Positions 14,109 through 17,940 of a stretch of 17,940 nucleotides of DNA are shown piece after piece (within the stretch, counting starts at the first letter, position 1; each line of letters begins with the position of its first letter). The stretch lies in contig CAZBZG010000069.1 in NCBI GenBank assembly GCA_964496245.1, forward strand, positions 1 through 17,940. The letters are read 5' to 3'. The stretch is from CAZBZG01 sp964496245 (GTDB lineage: Bacteria; Planctomycetota; SZUA-567). Below the pieces are notes generated by a model. The model had not been told where the DNA came from. It searched no databases and saw only the letters and a list, made by a program, of their open reading frames with translations. Position numbers and translations under genes: made by a program.

Positions 14109-14323
14109 ATGATGAAGATGTTGCACGTCGGCGCGGCCCAGATCCATTCGGGTGGCGCCCTGGAGGAGACCCTCGCGCGCATGGAGACGCAGATCCGCGC
14201 CGCTTCGGCCGTGGGGGTCGAGGTCCTGTTGTTCGCCGAATGCGTGCTCGGGGCCCAGGCACGCCCGTGCTCGAACACCAGCAGGACCAGATGATCCACG
14301 CAGAGCTGCGGTTCCCGTCGTAA
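14109..14323 (+). pseudogene. Carbon-nitrogen hydrolase (nitrilase superfamily) remnant with large internal deletion
   Basis: The first 47 codons (from ATG at 14109 or 14112, behind AAGGCGAGG) match the start of a nitrilase-fold amidohydrolase: MLHVGAAQIHSGGALEETLA, then AASAVGVEVLLFAECVLG, with the Glu of the Glu-Lys-Cys triad in FAEC. After about 14255 this frame becomes nonsense and stops at 14294. In the next frame the sequence continues GTPVLEHQQDQMIHAELRF and stops at TAA 14321-14323; this looks like the C-terminal edge strand of the same family (hydrophobic-Ala-Glu-Leu near the end). A normal member is 260-300 residues, so about 200 central codons, including the catalytic Lys and Cys, are gone and the ends are joined out of frame. 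The N-terminal match is good; the C-terminal match is short and less certain. Confidence 0.65.
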
Positions 14324-14574
14324 CGGTGCGCCGGCCTCCCCTTCGCGCGGCCGCCTTTCCCGGTGCCGGCCGGGCCGCCACGCGTAACCATCGAAACCCG
14401 ATGCGGTTATGTCGGCAACGCTTGCCGGAAAGGCCGGGATTTGGTTGACGGCTGCGCGTGTGTGTGGTACAGGTCTCAGGTTCGGTTATCGGACTCCGTC
14501 CCTCCGGTTCGTCCGCGACCCGGCCCCTACGCACGGTCCAGTCGCGCCCCAACCGGCCCACGCAGGGGAGGGCC
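14324..14574. other. Intergenic region upstream of the TolC-like gene
   Basis: This stretch of about 250 bases has no credible gene. It holds an imperfect hairpin at 14385-14409 (TAACC-ATCG paired with CGAT-gc-GGTTA around a 5-nt loop, with a 2-nt bulge), not followed by a T-run, and the candidate promoter at 14445-14473. The frame is open from 14458 into the TolC-like gene, but that N-terminal extension has no signal-peptide character. Confidence 0.5.
14445..14473 (+). promoter_or_regulatory. Candidate promoter for the TolC-like gene
   Basis: TTGACG (14445-14450, five of six) and TACAGG (14468-14473, three of six) are separated by 17 bases that include a GT-rich run (gtgtgtgtgg). The start would be near 14480, giving a leader of about 95 nt before the ATG at 14575. 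The -35 is good and the -10 weak. Confidence 0.4.
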
Positions 14575-16206
14575 ATGAGGCGATTGATCGTCGAGCCTTC
14601 TTGCAGGCGCGTCAACAGCACGCCGGGAGCGGCTCGGCATTTCCCATCGCGCTGTCTCGTGTGGGTGGCGGTCGCCAGCCTGCTCTGTCCGGGCTGCGGT
14701 GGCTGGAAGCAGCGCTACTTCTCCGAGCTGCGGGAAGAGCAGGAAGAAGCGCTCCAGATCCTGCAGGGACGGCAGGGAAGACCGCCTTGCCTCGAGGGCG
14801 CGCTCACCCTGGAACAGGCCCTCCGCTGTGCGCTCGAGCACAATCCGCGTCTGCGCGCGGTGCTCCAGGAGAAGGTCAAGGCGCGGGGCCGGCGCGTGCA
14901 GGCCTATGCCGAGTTGCTGCCCAAGGCCCAGGCCGTGACCTCGGTCACACGCTTGGAGGATCCGCCTCCGGGCGCGGGCGAAGCACTCGGACAGCTCATG
15001 CGTTCGCTCGGCCTCCAGGCCACGGCTGGTGACGAGGGGACCCGGGACTACAGCCAGTTCCAGCTGCGCGTGCAGCAGCCCCTGTTCCAGGGCGGACGCA
15101 TCTTCATCGCCCAGCGCGCGAGCCGTCTCTATACCTATCTGACGGACGAAACCGTGCGCGCGACCGTGCAGGAGGTCATCTACGAGGCTGCGGCCCGCTA
15201 CTACCAGGTCCAGCTCGCGCGCAAGCTGCTCGCGGTGCAGGAGACCGCTCTCGAAGCGGCCGAGAAGCATCTCGTCAACGTACAGACGCTCAAGAAGTTC
15301 GGCAAGGCCACGGCGTACAGCGTGCTGCGGGCGCGGGTGGATGTCTCCAACATCGAGGCCAGCCTGATCGAGCAGCGCAACGCCCTGCAGGATGCGCTTG
15401 CCGGGCTCTACAACGCCCTGGGCGCTTCGCAGGCGAGTCGCATCGAGCCGTCGAGTCCCATGCGCTTTGTGCCCTTGGAGATCTCGTTCGAAGAGGCCGC
15501 GCGCGTGGCCTTCCAGCACCGGCCGGACCTGTATCAGGCTGCGCTCCAGGCCGACCTGCAGGGCCAGAGCGTGCGCGCGGTCCTGAGCCGTTACCTGCCG
15601 TCGATCGAGGCGTTCTTCGACAAGACCTGGGCGCGGCCGGATGCGCGCACGGGCGAGTCCACCGAATGGGGCAACCAATGGCAGGCGGGCGTCACGCTCA
15701 CCTGGCCGCTCTTCGACGGTCTCAACCGGGAGGGCACGCTCATCGAGGAACAGGCCAAGCGCGCGCAGACCGAGGAGCTGCTCGACCTGGCCCAGCAGCG
15801 GGCCTTGCTCGAGGTGCGCATCGCGCTCAACAATCTACAGAACGCGCGGCACATGGTCGAGAGCCAGGAACTCAACCAGGATCGCGCCAAGGAGGCCCTG
15901 CGGCTGGTGCAGGCCGGCCGCAAGGAGGGCACGAACAGCGACGTGGAAGTGCTCGACGCGATCGCGGCCCTCACGCAAGCCCAGGGGACCTATCACCGCG
16001 CGCTCTACCGGCATGTCATGGCGCGGCTGCAGCTTCTCCGCTCGCTCGGCGGACTGGCGCCCGGGCCGGGGCGCGTGGACGTGCCGTCGGACGGACCGGA
16101 TCTCGACGCGGACACTCCCTTCGCCCGCATCGCAACGATCCCAAGCGTGCCGCCGGAGGAGGCTGGTGACGGGGCGGCGGACAGGTCGCCCCCTGCTGTC
16201 GAATGA
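14575..16206 (+). CDS. TolC/OprM-family outer-membrane efflux protein
   Basis: This 543-residue protein forms, by family, trimeric beta-barrel/alpha-barrel channels that export drugs, metals or proteins from an inner-membrane pump. After a positively charged N-terminus there is a hydrophobic segment (about 28-38) ending at a cysteine (LLCPGC, C41), a possible though non-ideal lipobox as in OprM. The mature part has the duplicated outer-membrane efflux pattern: LTLEQALRCALEHNPRLRAV opens the first repeat, followed by long helices and FQLRVQQPLFQGGRIFIAQR, and the second repeat opens ISFEEAARVAFQHRPDLYQA with VTLTWPLFDGLNREGTLIEE. The last 50 residues are proline- and acid-rich. The ATG at 14575 has an AGGGGAGG site 5 nt upstream. 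No periplasmic adaptor or inner-membrane pump lies beside it, so its partners must be elsewhere. It ends 33 bases from the convergent miaB. Confidence 0.92.
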   Translation: MRRLIVEPSCRRVNSTPGAARHFPSRCLVWVAVASLLCPGCGGWKQRYFSELREEQEEALQILQGRQGRPPCLEGALTLEQALRCALEHNPRLRAVLQEKVKARGRRVQAYAELLPKAQAVTSVTRLEDPPPGAGEALGQLMRSLGLQATAGDEGTRDYSQFQLRVQQPLFQGGRIFIAQRASRLYTYLTDETVRATVQEVIYEAAARYYQVQLARKLLAVQETALEAAEKHLVNVQTLKKFGKATAYSVLRARVDVSNIEASLIEQRNALQDALAGLYNALGASQASRIEPSSPMRFVPLEISFEEAARVAFQHRPDLYQAALQADLQGQSVRAVLSRYLPSIEAFFDKTWARPDARTGESTEWGNQWQAGVTLTWPLFDGLNREGTLIEEQAKRAQTEELLDLAQQRALLEVRIALNNLQNARHMVESQELNQDRAKEALRLVQAGRKEGTNSDVEVLDAIAALTQAQGTYHRALYRHVMARLQLLRSLGGLAPGPGRVDVPSDGPDLDADTPFARIATIPSVPPEEAGDGAADRSPPAVE

Positions 16207-16239
16207 CGTGTCGGATGAGCCGGCAGCGCTTCGCAGAGT

Positions 16240-17556
16240 TCATGCCCGCGACCCGAAGAGGGTGAGCGGCGTGGCGTCCGTGATCGTGAGATCCACGAGT
16301 TCGCCCACAAGGTCGGTCCAGTCTGGTGGCGCGTCGAAGACGCAGATCTGGTTCGTCTCTGTGCGGCCCGTGAGCTTGGTCCGGTCGCGGGACGACAAGC
16401 CCTCGACCAGGATGGTCTGGCGGGTCCCGATCAGCGCCTGGGTGCGTTCGCGATTCACCGCTTCTTGCGCGGCGAGCAGGGCCTGGTTGCGCCGCTTCTT
16501 CTCACCGAGTGGAACGTCGTCGGGCAGTTTCTCCGCAGGCGTGCCGGGCCGCAGGGAGTACTTGAAGATGTAGGCGTTCTGGAAGCGGGCGGTCTTCACG
16601 AGGTCGCGAGTTTCTTCGAAGTCGGCGTCCGTCTCGCCGGGAAAGCCGACGATAAAGTCGCTCGTGACGAACGTGCCGGGCGCGCGCCTGGCGATCATCG
16701 CGAGCTTCCTGTCGTAGTCCTCGCGCGTGTAGCCCCGCCGCATGGCCTGGAGCACGCGGGTCGCGCCCGACTGCGCGGGCATGTGAAGGTGGTTGCAGAC
16801 GGTCGGCAGCGCGGCCAAGGTCGAGACGAGGTCCTCGGTGATGTCGCGGGGATGGCTCGTGACGAAGCGGATGCGCGTCAAGCCGTCGACGGCGGCCACC
16901 GCGCGCAGCAACGCGGCCAGGTCGGTCTGGATGTCCTTGCCATAGGCGTCGATGTTCTGTCCGAGCAGGCAGACTTCGCGCGCGCCGCGGTCCGCGAGCG
17001 TGCGCACCTCCTGGACCACGGCCTCCATCGGACGGCTCTCCTCGCGACCGCGCACGTGCGGCACGATGCAGTAGGCGCAGCGGTTGTTGCACCCGCGCAT
17101 GACCGAGACAAAGGCCTGCGGCCCGGCGTGAAGCGCACGGCCGTGGGCGTCGAGTGTGCCGGGCGCGACCAGGCTCGTTTCGTCCACGGCCACCACCGGC
17201 CCGGCAGCCGCCTGTTCGAGGAGCGAGCCGATGTGCGGGAACTGGCGCGTGCCGCACACGAGGTCGACGTGCGGGATCTGCCGGAGCAGATCGCGTCCCA
17301 TGCGCTGGGCCATGCAGCCGGTCACGCCGATGCGCAGGCCGGGTTCGTGGCGCTTGCGGTGCTTGAGCCGGCCGAGCCGCGAGAGCACGCGCTGCTCGGC
17401 GTGGTCGCGTACGGAGCACGTGTTGAACAGGATCACCTCGGCCGCCTCCTCGTCCGCCACCACCTCGTGGCCGGCTGCGTGCAAAGCCTCGGCCATGAGC
17501 TCGCTGTCGAGCTTGTTCATCTGGCAGCCAAAGGTGAGGATGGCGATGCGGGCCAT
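16240..17556 (-). CDS. miaB: tRNA-2-methylthio-N6-dimethylallyladenosine synthase MiaB
   Basis: This 438-residue radical-SAM methylthiotransferase converts i6A37 to ms2i6A37 in tRNAs that read U-initial codons. The N-terminal domain has three cysteines that bind the auxiliary 4Fe-4S cluster: FGCQMN (C11), NTCSVR (C47) and TGCMAQ (C81). The radical-SAM domain has [23 protein letters not shown] (given here in shortened register: [11 protein letters not shown]156, C160, C163, then VRGREESRP). The C-terminal TRAM domain runs from about 375. GCQMN and RGREESRP favour MiaB over RimO or MtaB. Length is typical. The ATG at 17556 matches family N-termini; a longer frame to 17670 adds Arg/Thr-rich sequence over the rarA promoter and is rejected. 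The AAGG ribosome-binding site is weak. It diverges from rarA and converges with the TolC-like gene. Function is secure. Confidence 0.95.
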   Translation of the reverse strand: MARIAILTFGCQMNKLDSELMAEALHAAGHEVVADEEAAEVILFNTCSVRDHAEQRVLSRLGRLKHRKRHEPGLRIGVTGCMAQRMGRDLLRQIPHVDLVCGTRQFPHIGSLLEQAAAGPVVAVDETSLVAPGTLDAHGRALHAGPQAFVSVMRGCNNRCAYCIVPHVRGREESRPMEAVVQEVRTLADRGAREVCLLGQNIDAYGKDIQTDLAALLRAVAAVDGLTRIRFVTSHPRDITEDLVSTLAALPTVCNHLHMPAQSGATRVLQAMRRGYTREDYDRKLAMIARRAPGTFVTSDFIVGFPGETDADFEETRDLVKTARFQNAYIFKYSLRPGTPAEKLPDDVPLGEKKRRNQALLAAQEAVNRERTQALIGTRQTILVEGLSSRDRTKLTGRTETNQICVFDAPPDWTDLVGELVDLTITDATPLTLFGSRA

Positions 17557-17650
17557 GCGTGTGCCTTTTGGGGCGTCGGATCCTGCGGTTCGGGTCCGCG
17601 TTCTGCAGGGTCGGTGTCTGTTTCGCGACACGGCCGCGGCCAGGAAGTCT

Positions 17651-17680
17651 TTGCGTGCGCATTGCTGCATACATTATAAT
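17651..17680 (+). promoter_or_regulatory. Promoter for rarA
   Basis: A perfect TATAAT (17675-17680) lies in a locally AT-rich patch (ATACATTATAAT), with TTGCGT (17651-17656) 18 bases upstream. Transcription should start near 17687, about 37 nt before the GTG of rarA. This is the clearest -10 box in the window. The region 17557-17723 also has to hold the miaB promoter, which I cannot place. Confidence 0.6.
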
Positions 17681-17723
17681 GAGGTGGTTCCGCCTGTCAG
17701 GCTTTTTCCGGAGACGCCGCCCC

Positions 17724-17940
17724 GTGAGCGCTTCGCTCTTCACCCCCAAGGCGCCGCTGGCCGAACGTATGCGCCCCCAGACGCTGGCAGAGTTCGTGGG
17801 CCAGGAGCACCTGGTGGGCGAGGGGCGGCTCATCCGGCGGGCCATCGAAGAGGATACGCTGGGCAGCATGCTGCTCTGGGGACCGCCGGGCAGCGGCAAG
17901 ACCGCGCTCGCGCACGTGATCGCCCGGGCCACGCGGCGCG
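17724..17940 (+). CDS. rarA: Replication-associated recombination protein A (MgsA/RarA), N-terminal part
   Basis: The first 72 codons of an AAA+ ATPase are present before the right edge. LTPK-like and [20 protein letters not shown] (11-30) are hallmarks of the RarA/Mgs1/WRNIP1 family, and the Walker A motif GPPGSGKT lies at 53-60 after MLLW. RarA acts as a tetrameric clamp-loader-like ATPase at stalled replication forks, binding SSB and single-stranded ends. The start is GTG at 17724 with GGAG upstream. An in-frame ATG at 17679 overlaps the TATAAT box and would lie upstream of the start of transcription, so it is unlikely. RuvB shares a similar motif but usually begins differently (RPxxLxEFIGQ after a longer leader and with Walker A GPPGLGKT), so RarA is preferred. 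The gene is cut by the window, not damaged. Confidence 0.88.
   Translation, partial: MSASLFTPKAPLAERMRPQTLAEFVGQEHLVGEGRLIRRAIEEDTLGSMLLWGPPGSGKTALAHVIARATRR

Noticed and set aside
14458..14574. N-terminal extension of the TolC-like gene by 39 codons
   Set aside because: The extension would put polar sequence before the signal peptide and overlaps the candidate promoter; the ATG at 14575 has a strong ribosome-binding site.
17557..17670. N-terminal extension of miaB by 38 codons
   Set aside because: MiaB proteins begin just before the GCQMN motif; the extension is Arg/Thr-rich and overlaps the opposite promoter region.
17679..17723. In-frame ATG upstream of rarA
   Set aside because: It overlaps the TATAAT box and would precede the predicted start of transcription; family N-termini match the GTG at 17724.

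Overview
This is a GC-rich (roughly two-thirds G+C) chromosomal window from a diderm bacterium. The evidence for an outer membrane is a TolC-family outer-membrane efflux protein, a lipoprotein and several Sec-type signal peptides. Nothing fixes the phylum. The mix of conserved housekeeping genes with lineage-specific membrane proteins and a YD-repeat remnant would suit an environmental bacterium from a deep lineage (PVC-like, for example), but that is a guess. I see no rRNA, tRNA, CRISPR array, insertion sequence or phage module.

Layout from left to right. (1) 1-208, minus: the 5'-truncated end of a YD-repeat (RHS-like) gene running off the left edge. (2) 299-2051, minus: a two-gene operon, a CPBP-family membrane protease followed by mnmA (tRNA 2-thiouridylase). 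(3) 2313-5700, plus: glgA (glycogen synthase) and asnB (asparagine synthetase), divergent from the CPBP gene, with a candidate promoter at 2230-2258. (4) 5730-7952, minus: a tight three-gene operon coding for a membrane-anchored helix-turn-helix/coiled-coil protein and two bacterial PH-domain (bPH2/YdbS-YdbT-like) membrane proteins. (5) 8121-9970, minus: a small lipoprotein overlapping by 4 nt a secreted protein with a degenerate transglutaminase-like domain. (6) 10119-13205, plus: serS behind a good sigma-70-type promoter and a strong 5'-leader hairpin, then an MscS-family channel with periplasmic ankyrin repeats. (7) 13234-14080, plus: an XRE-type regulator with an S24/LexA-like domain and a palindrome in its promoter region. 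(8) 14109-14323: a nitrilase-family pseudogene reduced to its two ends. (9) 14575-16206, plus: a TolC-like efflux protein. (10) 16240-17556, minus: miaB (tRNA methylthiotransferase), divergent from (11) rarA, a partial gene from 17724 to the right edge with a perfect TATAAT box.

The housekeeping theme is translation and tRNA: MnmA and MiaB modify tRNA at positions 34 and 37, SerRS charges tRNA-Ser, and AsnB supplies asparagine. The most distinctive parts are the operon at 5730-7952, which pairs a putative DNA-binding single-pass membrane protein with two membrane PH-domain proteins, the ankyrin-MscS fusion, and the structured serS leader. All identifications are from reading the sequence and recalling family motifs; no database search was run.
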